Shown here piece after piece: positions 35,841-46,491 of a DNA stretch of 64,000 nucleotides. The stretch comes from Bufo bufo. Its lineage: Eukaryota; Chordata; Amphibia; Anura; Bufonidae. The translations under genes were made by a program, and so were the position numbers. Numbering within the stretch: the stretch's first letter is position 1; every line of letters starts with the position of its first letter. The notes under the pieces are model-generated. The model ran no database searches. It saw only the letters and a program-made list of their open reading frames with translations, and was not told the DNA's origin. The stretch lies in contig NC_053394.1 of assembly GCF_905171765.1 (NCBI RefSeq), positions 160,279,256 through 160,343,255 on the forward strand, read 5' to 3'.

Positions 35841-35989
35841 TGTTACCGTTCACCACAATAAGAAAACTGTTATTCGGGCCAATGTATTGAATTAAAATTC
35901 AGGCCTTTTTTTACAGACACCTAACACTGTCTGGCTATCTATTTAGGTACCGTATTACACTAATACAGGCACACAAGTAATGACAGATT

Positions 35990-37480
35990 TGGTTGAATAT
36001 AAATGTGAGGCCTATTTTTTACGCGCTGTGTGACAGATATACCTTTAATCACAGAATTAGACTTGTATCTGCACTGTAGCGTGTGTGTTAAGTTTTTCAG
36101 AATGACACTATCAGCACCTTGAATCTAAGATATCCTTTTTGGGATAGATTTAAAGTAGGCCTGATATAGCAGAAACTACTAATTTTGAGAATGGCAAATT
36201 TGGGAATAGTTTTTCAACCCAGAACAAAAACTGTGCTTTTACGGTCACTAAATATAACTTGACCAGCTAAAACTGTACTGATTTGGAGGAATAGAAATGT
36301 CAGGCCTATTTTTTACGCACTGTGTGACAGATATACCTTTAATCACAGAATTAGACTTGTATCTGCACTGTAGCGTGTGTGTTAAGTTTTTCAGAATGAC
36401 ACTATCAGCACCTTGAATCTAAGATATCCTTTTTGGGATAGATTTAAAGTAGGCCTGATATAGCAGAAACTACTAATTTTGAGAATGGCAAATTTGGGAA
36501 TAGTTTTTCAACCCAGAACAAAAACTGTGCTTTTACGGTCACTACAAATAATTTGACCAGCTAAAACAGTACTGATTTGGTTGAATATAAATGTGAGGCC
36601 TATTTTTTACGCGCTGTGTGACAGATATACCTTTAATCACAGAATTAGACTTGTATCTGCACTGTAGCGTGTGTGTTAAGTTTTTCAGAATGACACTATC
36701 AGCACCTTGAATCTAAGATATCCTTTTTGGGATAGATTTAAAGTAGGCCTGATATAGCAGAAACTACTAATTTTGAGAATGGCAAATTTGGGAATAGTTT
36801 TTCAACCCAGAACAAAAACTGTGCTTTTACGGTCACTAAATATAACTTGACCAGCTAAAACTGTACTGATTTGGAGGAATAGAAATGTCAGGCCTATTTT
36901 TTACGCACTGTGTGACAGATATACCTTTAATCACAGAATTAGACTTGTATCTGCACTGTAGCGTGTGTGTTAAGTTTTTCAGAATGACACTATCAGCACC
37001 TTGAATCTAAGATATCCTTTTTGGGATAGATTTAAAGTAGGCCTGATATAGCAGAAACTACTAATTTTGAGAATGGCAAATTTGGGAATAGTTTTTCAAC
37101 CCAGAACAAAAACTGTGCTTTTACGGTCACTACAAATAATTTGACCAGCTAAAACAGTACTGATTTGGTTGAATATAAATGTGAGGCCTATTTTTTACGC
37201 GCTGTGTGACAGATATACCTTTAATCACAGAATTAGACTTGTATCTGCACTGTAGCGTGTGTGTTAAGTTTTTCAGAATGACACTATCAGCACCTTGAAT
37301 CTAAGATATCCTTTTTGGGATAGATTTAAAGTAGGCCTGATATAGCAGAAACTACTAATTTTGAGAATGGCAAATTTGGGAATAGTTTTTCAACCCAGAA
37401 CAAAAACTGTGCTTTTACGGTCACTAAATATAACTTGACCAGCTAAAACTGTACTGATTTGGAGGAATAGAAATGTCAGG
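35990..37480. repeat. 294-bp tandem array with 588-bp higher-order period
   Basis: ACTTGTATCTGCAC recurs at 36061, 36355, 36649, 36943 and 37237, exactly 294 apart. Two monomer types alternate: one with GGTTGAATATAAATGTGAGG and ACGCGCTG, the other with GGAGGAATAGAAATGTCAGG and ACGCACTG. Copies of the same type look identical, so the 588-bp dimer was the last unit amplified. Confidence 0.92.
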
Positions 37481-37499
37481 CCTATTTTTCACGCGCTGT

Positions 37500-38030
37500 G
37501 TGACAGGCTCAACTTGCCCCTGATGTAGTATATGGCCAAAAAATAACCACACTATTGATGGTTAAATGCACTTGGGTGACACAGGCTCAGCCTGCACCTA
37601 TTGTAGTATATGGCCAAAAAATAACCACACTATTGATGGTTAAATGCACTTGATGAAAGCTTGACCCTGATGTAGGATATAGCAAAAAATAACCACACTA
37701 TTGATGGTTAAATGCACTTGGGTGACACAGGCTCAGCCTGCACCTGATGTAGTATATGGCCAAAAAATAACCACACTATTGATGGTTAAATGCACTTGAT
37801 GAAAGCTTGACCCTGATGTAGGATATAGCAAAAAATAACCACACTATTGATGGTTAAATGCACTTGGGTGACACAGGCTCAGCCTGCACCTGATGTAGTA
37901 TATGGCCAAAAAATATCCACACTATTAATGGTTAAATGCACTTGGGTGACACAGGCTCAGCCTGCACCTGATGTAGGATATAGCAAAAAAATAACCACAC
38001 TATTGATGGTTAAATGCACTTGGTGGTAGC
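37500..38030. repeat. Tandem repeat, alternating 78/68-bp units
   Basis: ACTATTGATGGTTAAATGCA recurs at 37551, 37629, 37697 and 37775 and onwards, with alternating spacers containing GGTGACACAGGCTCAGCCTG or GATGAAAGCTTGACCC. It lies within hAT copy 2 between the 294-bp array and the right end. Confidence 0.85.
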
Positions 38031-38515
38031 TTGTGCTGGCGCACCACAAGCCACAAAATGGCCGCAGATCACCCCAGAAAAAAGTGATATAAAAACGCTC
38101 TGGGCAGCCTAAAAAAAGTGAGCAATTCAATATCAGCACTTCAATGATCCACAGCTGGAGATCGATCACTGAATTAAGTCTTTTGGAGGAGTTAATCTGC
38201 CTAATCTCGCCCTAACGTCGCAGCAGCAACCTCTCCCTACGCTTGAATCAGCAGAGTGACGTGCAGCGCTACGTGACCCAAGCTTATATAGGGGCTGGGT
38301 CACATGCTGCACTGGCCAATCACAGCCATGCCAATAGTAGGCAAGGCTGTGATGGCCTCTTGGGGCAAGTAGTATGACGCTTGTTGATTGGCTGCTTTGC
38401 AGCCTTTCAAAAAGCGCCAAGAAAGCGCCGAACACCGAACCCGAACTTTTACGAAAATGTTCGGGTTCGGGTCCGTGTCACGTACACCCCAAATTCGCTC
38501 ATCCCTAGTTATTAC

Positions 38516-39671
38516 CACATAAAGTGACACATTTTAGATTTGCAAAATTAGGTGTGGTTAGGAAGGGGGTAAATGGCCCAGTCTGGAAGTGGTTAAATAA
38601 CTGTTATTTTATTTTTAGAAAGATTAAAAAAATGCAATTTTTACATTATTTTGTGGAATTTATTTATGGTGTTCACTCTGTGGTAAAAATAACATAATTT
38701 TATAATGTTGGTCAGTACAATGGTGATAATATCACATTTCTATATATTTTTACTATCTTTCCTTTTCTCCTGCAGCCTGTCAGCTCTGCAATTGCTCCCT
38801 CATTCTCCTCCATACTGACAGGGAGAGGGAGTGGGGTGCTGCTTTACCTGCTCATATCTCTGGTTTGGTACCAGCTAGAGATATGGACTTGTATTGACTG
38901 AAAGATGACATGCCAAGCTTTTAAACAATACCAAAATGACAGCAATATCTTCACTACATGGGAAGATATCACTGTTAGAAATCGGGATGCAGTGAATACA
39001 GCTAAAAGTGAATGTAAAAGCAGGTTTTACCCGTGATTTCTCCTCTGTTGCTTGGAATAATGCTGTCATGGTTTTGTAGGTGAAACTGCTGTATTACTCA
39101 CAAAATTGCCCTTATAGTAATACTTTATCGAACCAACACTCCCTCCATTCCCCTTATGCTGGCTTGGCTTCAGCGTGGCTGCAGTGTGAAAATTCCATAA
39201 CTATATCAGACGCTTTCCCAGAATGCCTTTCCTTTTTCTTTCATTCTATAGGTCACATGTCGCCTCTGGTAAATACCTATTAGACACACCTTCTCATGTT
39301 ACTCTTAAAGGGTAACTGTCATATTTTTTTAATTTGCTAGTTTATTAGAGCTAGGCATGTATACCTGAGTTAGTCTGTCAATGATTGTGAAAAGATCTGT
39401 AATTACCCTATAATAACAGCTTTCATTAGTGTCCTCTGTCCCTTTCCACTGCTACCTTAAAAGACAGTTGCTATGGCTAGTCTGTCTCTGGCTAAGAAGA
39501 CAGGAAGATGGAGGGGTAGTCCTTCACACTGCATGCCTGCATTAGGCTTCAAAGTAATCCAATCTGATTGGCTGGCAGGGAGCTGGTGGCTACAGGAAGT
39601 GTGTATGGGAAGTGAGGGAAAGCAGTTTTGGCAGAGGAGCCATCTTGAGAAGGTCCTCATATTGTAAATGT
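38516..39671. other. Non-coding stretch between hAT copy 2 and piggyBac remnant
   Basis: 38516-38600 is the tail of the 840-bp direct repeat. 38600-39300 has no recognised gene or repeat. From about 39304 (TTAAAGGGTAACTGTCAT) to the TTAA at 39672 is a TTAA-type dispersed repeat. No ORF resembles a protein family. Confidence 0.5.
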
Positions 39672-41680
39672 TTAACCTCTTACGGACACTGATGTTCGAG
39701 TCCTTAAGGACACAGTTCAGCAGGCACTCTGTGACAATGCCGATGGGGGTCCTGTGACCCCCCGTATCGGCGATCGCAGCAAACCGCAGGTCAATTCAGA
39801 CCTGCGGTTTGCTGTGTTTCCGGGTCATTCGGGTCTCCGGTGACCCGATAACCCGGAATAGGAAGGTGATCGGTGGTGTGATAATCACCAATCACCATCC
39901 TTAGATCCTGAGAGGTGGCGGTGACATCACCTCTCAGGATCGCATCCTATTGGCTGGATGAGCAGGTGGGGGTAAACTTCCCCCAGCTCTGCTCTCCTCC
40001 TCCACACTGCTTCCGTGGAGCCAGGAGAGAGGAGCCTGTCCGTCAACCTCTGAGCCCAGCACCCCCACGTGAGCCACCATAGTTTAGGGGGGAAAAAACA
40101 TTTTTTTGTGCTTTGCGACCCTAGACCCCCCAGGGGTGCTGCAGCTGGCCCCCCTGCCCCCCCCCCCCCCACACATTTTATTTTATTTTTTTTGTGCGTA
40201 CGCTGACTGTGTCCGACACTCTTAGCGTCCGGCCACTGTTAGTGACCACTTTGTGAATCTGATGGTGGAGCAAACTAACTTGTTGTACAAAGTTTGTGAG
40301 AGTACCTCAGGGTACACTTACAAGTTTCGTGTGTACGAGGGGCGAGATTCCCGTATTCAACCCCCATAATGTCCCCCCACTCTGGGTGTTAGCGGAAAAC
40401 TTGTGTGGGACCTCATGCACCCACTGCTAGATAAGGGTTACCACCTGTACGTGGATAACTTTTATACTAGTATCCCCTCGTTCCAGTCCCTCGCCGCCAG
40501 ATCCACGTCCGCTTGTGGGACCGTGCGGAAAAATCAACGCGGCCTCCCTACCCACCCCCTCCAGGTACCTATCCCCAGGGGTGAGACCCGTGCCTTTACC
40601 AGTGGAAACCTGTTTATGGTCAGATATAAGGACAAGAGGGATGTCCTTGTACTGTCCACAATTCACGGTAACGGCATCACCCCTGTCCCTGTGCGAGGTA
40701 CCGCGGCAACGGTCCTCAAACCCGATTGTATCACGGACTACAATCGGTATATGGGAGGAGTTGATCTCTCTGATCAAGTCCTCAAGCCATATAACGCCAT
40801 GCGCAAAACCCGGGCATGGTACAAAAAAGTTGCGGTCTACTTGGTACAGGTTGCCTTGTACAACTCTTTTGTGCTGTTCCCGAGCGCTGACAACACAGGA
40901 AAATTCCTGCAGTTCTATGAGGCAGTCCTCAAGGACCTGATCTTTTCTGACCGGGAAAGAGCAGGCCGGAGTACCTCGGAAACTGGAGGCGCCCGGGTGC
41001 AGAGTGTGTCACAGGAGGGGGATACGGAAGGACACCACCACTCAGTGTGACACGTGCCCCGATCATCTGGGCCTCTGCATTGACGCTTGCTTCAGGGAGT
41101 ACCACACTTCCATGGAGTACTAAATTTATAATCCCCTTCCCAAATTTTAATTCTATTTGGCCACAGGCAATCGCCCAGAAAAAAAAAAAAAAAAAACTAT
41201 GACTCTTAGACTTTGGAGACACTAAAACAAAATGATATTATTTTGTAAAACTAAAATAAATAACAAAAGTATACATATTAGGTATCTCCGCAAGAACCTG
41301 AACTATAAAAATACCACATGACCTAACCCCTCAGATGAACACAGTAAAAAAAATAACATAAAAATGATGTAAAAAAATGCAATTTTTTTGTCACCTTACA
41401 TCACAAAAAGTGTAATAGCAAGCGATCAAAAAGTCATATGCACCCCAAAATAGTGCCAATAAAACCATCCTCTCATCCCGCAAAAAATTAGCCCCTACTT
41501 AAGACAATCGGCTAAAAGCTAAAAAACATTTTTTTTAAAGTTGACATATTAGGTATTGCCGCATCCGTAAGAATTTTCTCTATAAAAATAACACATGACC
41601 TAACCCCTCAAATGAACACAGTCAAAAAATTAATTAAAAACAGTGCCAAAACAGCTATTTTTTGCCAAATTTTCTATTTT
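39672..41680 (+). mobile_element. piggyBac-like element with transposase remnant
   Basis: It begins TTAACCTCTTACGGACACTG, an end also found inverted at 30121-30133. A GC-rich leader (39690-40200) with inverted pairs (ACCGCAGGTCAATTCAGACC) precedes the 3' half of a transposase gene (40290-41050). The AT-rich unit array starts at about 41170. The right end is unclear because other inverted blocks follow from 41680. Confidence 0.6.
40290..41050 (+). pseudogene. piggyBac transposase, C-terminal half
   Basis: The open frame 40403-41050 (215 codons) has YVDNFYTS and YNRYMGGVDLSDQVLKPYNA, matching the second and third catalytic aspartate regions of piggyBac (DDE_Tnp_1_7) transposases. Upstream, another frame (about 40310-40360, YKFRVYEGRDSR) continues the same protein, so a frameshift lies near 40366. 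The N-terminal half with the first catalytic aspartate is absent. The C-terminal cysteine-rich domain of active enzymes is not evident. It is inactive; similar proteins would have moved the TTAA elements seen here. Confidence 0.87.
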
Positions 41681-42834
41681 AATCCATTTTTTCCGTTAAC
41701 AAAGCAAGGGTTAACAGTCAAACAAAACTCTACATTTATTGCCCTGGTTCTGTAGTTTTCAGAAACACCCAGTATGTGGTCGTAAAATGCTGTATGGCCA
41801 AACGGAAGGGCGCACAAGGAAAGGAGCGCCATATGGTTTTTGGAAGGCAGATTTTGCTGGACTGGTTTTTTGACACCATATCCCATTTGAAGCCACCCTT
41901 ATGCACCCCTAGAGTAGAAACTCCATAAAAGTGATCCCATCTAAGAAACTACACCCCTCAAGGTATTCAAAACTGATTTTACAAACTTTGTTAACCCTTT
42001 AGGTGTTCCGCAAGAGTTATTGGCAAATGGAGATGAAATTTCAGAATTTCAATTCTTTGGCAAATTTTCCATTTTAATCAATTTTTTCCAGTAAAAAAGC
42101 AAGGGTTAACAGCCAAACAAAACTCAATATTTATTTCCCTTATTCTGTAGTTTATAGAAAAACCCCATATGTGGTCGTAAACTACTGTACGGGCACACGG
42201 CAGGGGTGTATTCAAAACTGATTTTACTAACTTTGTTAACCCTTTAGGTGTTCCACAAGAGTTATTGGCAAATGTAGATGACATTTTAGATTTAAATTTT
42301 TTGTAACCTTGCCTCACAAAAATGTAATATAGAGCAACCAAAAATCATATCTACCCTAAAAATAGTCCCAACTAAACTGTCACCTTATCCCGTAGTTTCC
42401 AAAATGGGGTCACTTTTTTGGAGTTTCTACTCTAGGGGTGCATCAGAGGGGCTTCAAATGGGGCATGGTGTAAATAAACCAGTCCAGCAAAATCTGCCTT
42501 CCAGAAACCATATGGTGTTCTTTTCCTTCTGTGCCCTGCCGTGTGCCCGTACAGTAGTTTAGGACCACATATGGGGTGTTTCTATAAACTACAGAATCAG
42601 GGCAATAAATATTGAGTTTTGTTTGGCTGTTAACCCTTGCTTTGTTACTGGAAAAAAATGGATTAAAATTGAAAATTTACCCAAAAATTTAAATTTTTAA
42701 ATTTCAGCTCCATTTGCCAATAACTTTTGTGGAACACCTAAAGGGTTAACAAAGTTAGTAAAATCTGTTTTGAATACCTTGAGAGGTGTAGTTTCTAAAA
42801 TTGGGTCATTTTTGGGTGGTTTCTATTATGTAAG
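41680..42834. repeat. TTAA-type 3' blocks in mixed orientation
   Basis: 41680-42300 holds the CATATGTGGTCGTAAACTGC block inverted, in two partial copies; 42300-42830 holds it in plus orientation. Both match 11640-12440 and 24000-25170. The switch occurs near 42300. There are no genes; the next hAT element has inserted into it at 42835. Confidence 0.6.
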
Positions 42835-43389
42835 CAGTGGCGTACATACAGGGGTCGCAGTTGCGTCCGGGCCCGGCAATCCAGGCCGCCTGTGGACACC
42901 CCTGGCCCATGCAGTCAGTGTTCCCTTCTGTCTAACTAAGCTGCGCGGCCGGGCGGCGGAGCAGCCATATTGTGCCGCTCAAGCTGCTTGCAAAATGCGA
43001 GCGCCCAACAGTCAGTGAGTGGGTGTGTCAAAAACATGTCCGTCATGCGCCTCCTGCCCCGTCTGTCTGCTCCTCCCACTTTATGAATGAAGCTGGCAGG
43101 CGGGGCAGGAGGCGCATGACGGAGGGAGAGATGTCACGCACAGGCAGCACAGCAGCAACGGGGCGGGGAGCGGCGCTCTAGTTCGGCTGCCCACTGCCGG
43201 CCATGTGAGGAGGGAGTGGTGAAGCAGCAGCTGCGGTGCGGTTGGGTCTCGTCTTCCCGGCTCGTGGACCCCCCGCAGTGCATGGCCCATGTGCCCGCCC
43301 CGCTGCCCTGACAGCCGCTCACTCTGCAGCCGCTGCCCCGTGCTCTGCATCTCAGCAGCAGCAGAAGAAGCGTGGGGAGGAGCTGGGCC

Positions 43390-43431
43390 ATGACCGTGGA
43401 GCAAAATGTCCTGCAGCAGAACTCCCAGAAG
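43390..43431 (+). pseudogene. USP25: Captured USP25-like first coding exon
   Basis: ATG at 43390 opens 14 codons, MTVEQNVLQQNSQK, ending exactly at the donor GGTAGGAGC. From memory, vertebrate USP25 (a ubiquitin-specific protease) begins MTVEQNVLQQ. Upstream 200-400 bases are CpG-rich, as a 5' UTR and promoter would be, and the bases after the donor look like intron start. No downstream USP25 exon follows; a minisatellite does. The fragment sits between hAT ends, so it looks transduplicated. The protein match is short, so an outside check is decisive. Confidence 0.65.
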
Positions 43432-43539
43432 GTAGGAGCTTCCCCCGGTGTGTCCACCGCGCCGGGCACTGCACTGGCCCCGCCGCAAGTGTCCCCGCCT
43501 CCTCCCTCCCCACTGATATATTACTAGAAGGTACTTATG

Positions 43540-43985
43540 GGGATATCTATTGAGGGCACTATTGTGGGGGGGGGATCTGTGGAGGGCACTAATGGGGGAT
43601 ATCTGTGGATGGCACTGTTATGGAGATATCTGTGGATGACACATATATAGCATAAGATGCTATATGTGTGTCATCCACAGATATCCCCATAACAGTGTCA
43701 TCCACAGATATCCCCATAACAGTGTCATCCACAGATATCCCCATAACAGTGTCATCCACAGATTCCCCCATAACAGTGCCCTCCACAGATCCCCCTATAA
43801 CAGTGCCCTCCACAGATCCCCCATAACAGTGTGTCATCCACAGATCCCCCATAACAGTGTGTCATCCACAGATCCCCCATAACAGTGTGTCATCCACAGA
43901 TCCCCCATAACAGTGTGTCATCCACAGATCCCCCATAACAGTGTGTCATCCACAGATTCCCCCATAACAGTGTCCTCCACAGATG
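43540..43985. repeat. Minisatellite, 26-30-bp unit
   Basis: Units are variants of CCATAACAGTG plus TCATCCACAGATATCC or GATCCC. The first copies (43540-43650) are inverted to the rest around a centre near 43650. A related unit (CTAAACAGTGCCATCCACAG) fills 47770-48140. Confidence 0.85.
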
Positions 43986-45000
43986 GCAGTACAGCAGGAT
44001 TGCCATCCAAAAACGGTCTGTCCCGCACAAAGCGGTACTGTTGGGAGGCATGTTGGGTGAATGGTAGGGGAGTTAGAGGGGGGGATAGAGGCCGGTTTTG
44101 GGGGAAAGGGCGGCGCCGAGTTGAGGGATGGACGGGGAGGGGGCCCCATGGATCAGTTTTGCACCGGGGCCCCATGGATTGTGTGTACGCCACTGAATGT
44201 AAGCCTCAAAAAGTGACTTCAGATCTGAACTGGTCCTGAAAAAGTGGGTTTTAGAAATTTTCAGAAAAATTTCAAGATTTGCTTCTAAACTTCTAAGCCT
44301 TGTAATGTCCCCAAAAAATAAAATGGCATTCTAAAAATTATCCAAACATGAAGTAGACATATGGGGAATGTAAAATAATAACTATTTTTGGCGGTATTAC
44401 TAGCTATTATAAAAGTAGAAAAATGTGTCACCAATGTGCTGACACTCTGGTATAACCACTGGCCACCAGGGCCGTCTTTGCCGCAGGGCAAAAGGGGCAG
44501 CTGCCCCCGGCCCAGTTGCTCCTGGCCTAGGCCCCGGATGTTTTGTCCCATGCCCCGAATGTCCTGCCTGCCTGCTAGATACAACTGTATTGCTGTACAC
44601 AGAACGGCAATACAATTGAATCTAATACACTGGGAAGAGGTGAAGGACCTGTGGTGACATCACAGGTCATGTGATCAGCAAAACAGGCTGTGATAGGATG
44701 ACCTGGATGATGTCACCATCATGTGACCAGTGCAGGATTGGACCGGAGTGAAGAGGAGAAGGAGCCTAATGGTGATGTCTGTACATGAGGAGAGGTAAGT
44801 TAAGGGAGAGGCAGAGCAATGCTGGGAGTTGTAGTTATTTAACTGAGCTGTATGTTAGGGCTGAAGGGAGGGATGTTATTGACATGGAACTGTGTGCTTG
44901 AGGTGGCTGGGGGAGGGAGTGATGTTATTTACATGGGACTGTATGTTGAAAGTGGATGGTGGGGGGGAATGATGTTTATGTACATGGGACTTAATGTTTA

Positions 45001-45471
45001 GGCTACGTTCACACTTGCGTTTGGGGATCCGCTTGTGAGATCCGTTTCAAGGCTCTCACAAGCAGCCCCAAATGCATCAGTTTAACCCCAATGCATTCCG
45101 AATGGATGCAGATCCATTTAGAATACATTCGTTCGGCTCCGTACGGCCCCCCATTCCGTTTTGGAGGCGGACCCCAAAATGCTGCAAGCAGCGTTTTTGT
45201 GTCCGCATGGCCTTGCGGAGCCAAACGGATCCGTCCTGACTTACAATGTAAGTAAATGGGGACGGATCCCTTTGCATTGACACAAAATGGTGCAATTGTA
45301 AACAGATCCGTCCCCCATTGACTTTCAATGTAAGTCAGGACGGATCCGTATTGGGACTTAAAAATTCAAACGAATCGGTCCTGAACGGATGCATTCGTTT
45401 GTATTATCGGTGCGGATCCATCCTGTACAAGTACAGGACAGATCCTCACGAACGCAAGTGTGAAAGTAGCC
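45001..45471. mobile_element. PIF/Harbinger-like MITE
   Basis: The ends are GGCTACGTTCACACTTGCG and, inverted, GGCTACTTTCACACTTGCG. Target triplets TTA flank it (44998-45000 and 45472-45474). It is related to the MITE at 22109-22596 and similarly palindromic, with paired ACTTACAATGTAAGT-like arms around 45240-45340. Confidence 0.9.
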
Positions 45472-45965
45472 TTAGGGGGTGATGTATACATGGGATTGTG
45501 CGTTGGAGGCGGCTGGGGAGGAGGTGATGTTATTTACATGTATGGACTGTATGGTGGAGGGAGGATTATAACTGCAGGGGGCACTGCAGATCCAGGGCAC
45601 ATTATAGGCGGTCTTATTACTACTTGGGGCTCTATAGGAGGGTCTTATAGATCCGCCTTATTTCTACTAAGCGCACTATGGGGGCCTTATTACTACTGAG
45701 GGGTCTGTAGGGAGCTTTATTACCACTGGGGGAACAATAGGGGGCCTTATTTCTACTGGGGGGCTCTGTGAGGGCATTATTAATATGGGAGGGCTCTTCT
45801 AATAATGGGGGCATTGTTGAGGAGCATTATCACGGTTGGGGCAGTGTTACTAATGAGGGCATTATAGAAGGGAATTACTATTGGTGGGACTATGAGGAGC
45901 ACTATTACTATGGGGGGCAGTAATATTTTTTCAGGTTAGTATTTGGGGGTATTGGGGAGGGGGGG

Positions 45966-46131
45966 CAGGGGTGTAACTAAAGGCTCATGGGCCCCGGTGC
46001 AAGAGTTCAGCTTGGGCTCCCCTTCCCTCAGTGCTTTGTGTGTCTTATGTGGCACAAGGGTCTTTGGGCCCCTTCATGCTCCTGGGCCCGGTAGCGACTG
46101 CTACCTCTGCACCCTCTATAGCTACACGCCT

Positions 46132-46132
<1 letters not shown>
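45966..46132. mobile_element. Small hAT-type MITE (167 bp) in a G-run
   Basis: The ends are CAGGGGTGTAACTAAAGG and, inverted, CAGGCGTGTAGCTATAG. The flanks are runs of G, so any 8-base duplication would be GGGGGGGG and cannot be confirmed. Confidence 0.6.
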
Positions 46133-46169
<37 letters not shown>

Positions 46170-46239
46170 CAAGCAGCAGGATAACACTGTGGGGACTCCA
46201 GTTGGGGGATAATGATAGAATGTGAGGAAGCTAAGATGT

Positions 46240-46376
46240 CTGTGTGTCACACTCTGCAGAGACGAGGCGGCTGAGAGAAGTTGTGCAGACCGAGTGGAGA
46301 AGATGATGAGAGAGAATATCTACAGAGAAGATGATGACAGAGAGGAGACGTCACCTGGAGGCCCTGGACGTGACAG
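46240..46376 (+). other. Exon-like segment with consensus donor
   Basis: A purine-rich stretch (GAGAAGATGATGA...GAGGAGACGTCACC) ends at CAGGTAAGTG, an ideal splice donor at 46377. A diverged copy on the minus strand lies at about 8180-8370. The protein is not recognised; it may be another captured exon or simply part of the repeat. Confidence 0.35.
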
Positions 46377-46491
46377 GTAAGTGCTGCTGTATAGCAAGTA
46401 CAGCAAAGTGCGGGGGGGGGGGGGATCCAGGGGGCCCAAGTAAATTCTTGCCCAGGGTCCAATGAATATTAAAGATGGCCCTGCTGGCCAC

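Larger units (their letters stand above)
31231..38507 (-). mobile_element. hAT transposon copy 2, full length, 7277 bp
   Basis: Terminal repeats are TAGAGTTGAGCGAACACC and, inverted, TAGGGATGAGCGAATTTGG. Perfect 8-base duplicates GTTATTAC flank it (31223-31230 and 38508-38515). From the left it holds subterminal repeats (31500-32370), a minus-strand transposase (35840-32483), a 294-bp tandem array (about 35990-37480), a 68/78-bp array (37500-38030) and a GC-rich terminal region. The ends also carry internal inverted motifs with GTTCGGGTTCGGG. It is the most complete autonomous-type element in the window. Confidence 0.92.
42835..44195 (+). mobile_element. hAT element carrying a captured host exon (1361 bp)
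   Basis: The ends are CAGTGGCGTACATACAGGGG and, inverted, CAGTGGCGTACACACAATCC. The 8-base flanks are TATGTAAG (42827-42834) and AATGTAAG (44196-44203), one mismatch. The related repeat at 24703 shows the site without insertion. Inside are a CpG-rich segment, an apparent USP25 first coding exon with splice donor (43390-43431) and a minisatellite (43540-43985). No transposase is present. Confidence 0.82.
44467..46483. mobile_element. hAT nonautonomous element (2017 bp) with nested MITEs
   Basis: The ends are CAGGGCCGTCTTTGCC and, inverted, CAGGGCCATCTTTAATA. Perfect 8-base duplicates CTGGCCAC flank it (44459-44466 and 46484-46491). It contains a Harbinger MITE (45001-45471), a G-rich minisatellite (45480-45930), a small hAT MITE (45966-46132), a G-run (46132-46164) and an exon-like segment (46240-46376). 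Confidence 0.87.

Noticed and set aside
43081..43488. 135-codon and 111-codon minus-strand ORFs
   Set aside because: GC-rich antisense frames across the captured USP25-like promoter and exon; no conserved features.
43664..43882. Tandem repeat resembling a CRISPR array
   Set aside because: Units are contiguous without unique spacers, degenerate, and inside a eukaryotic transposon.
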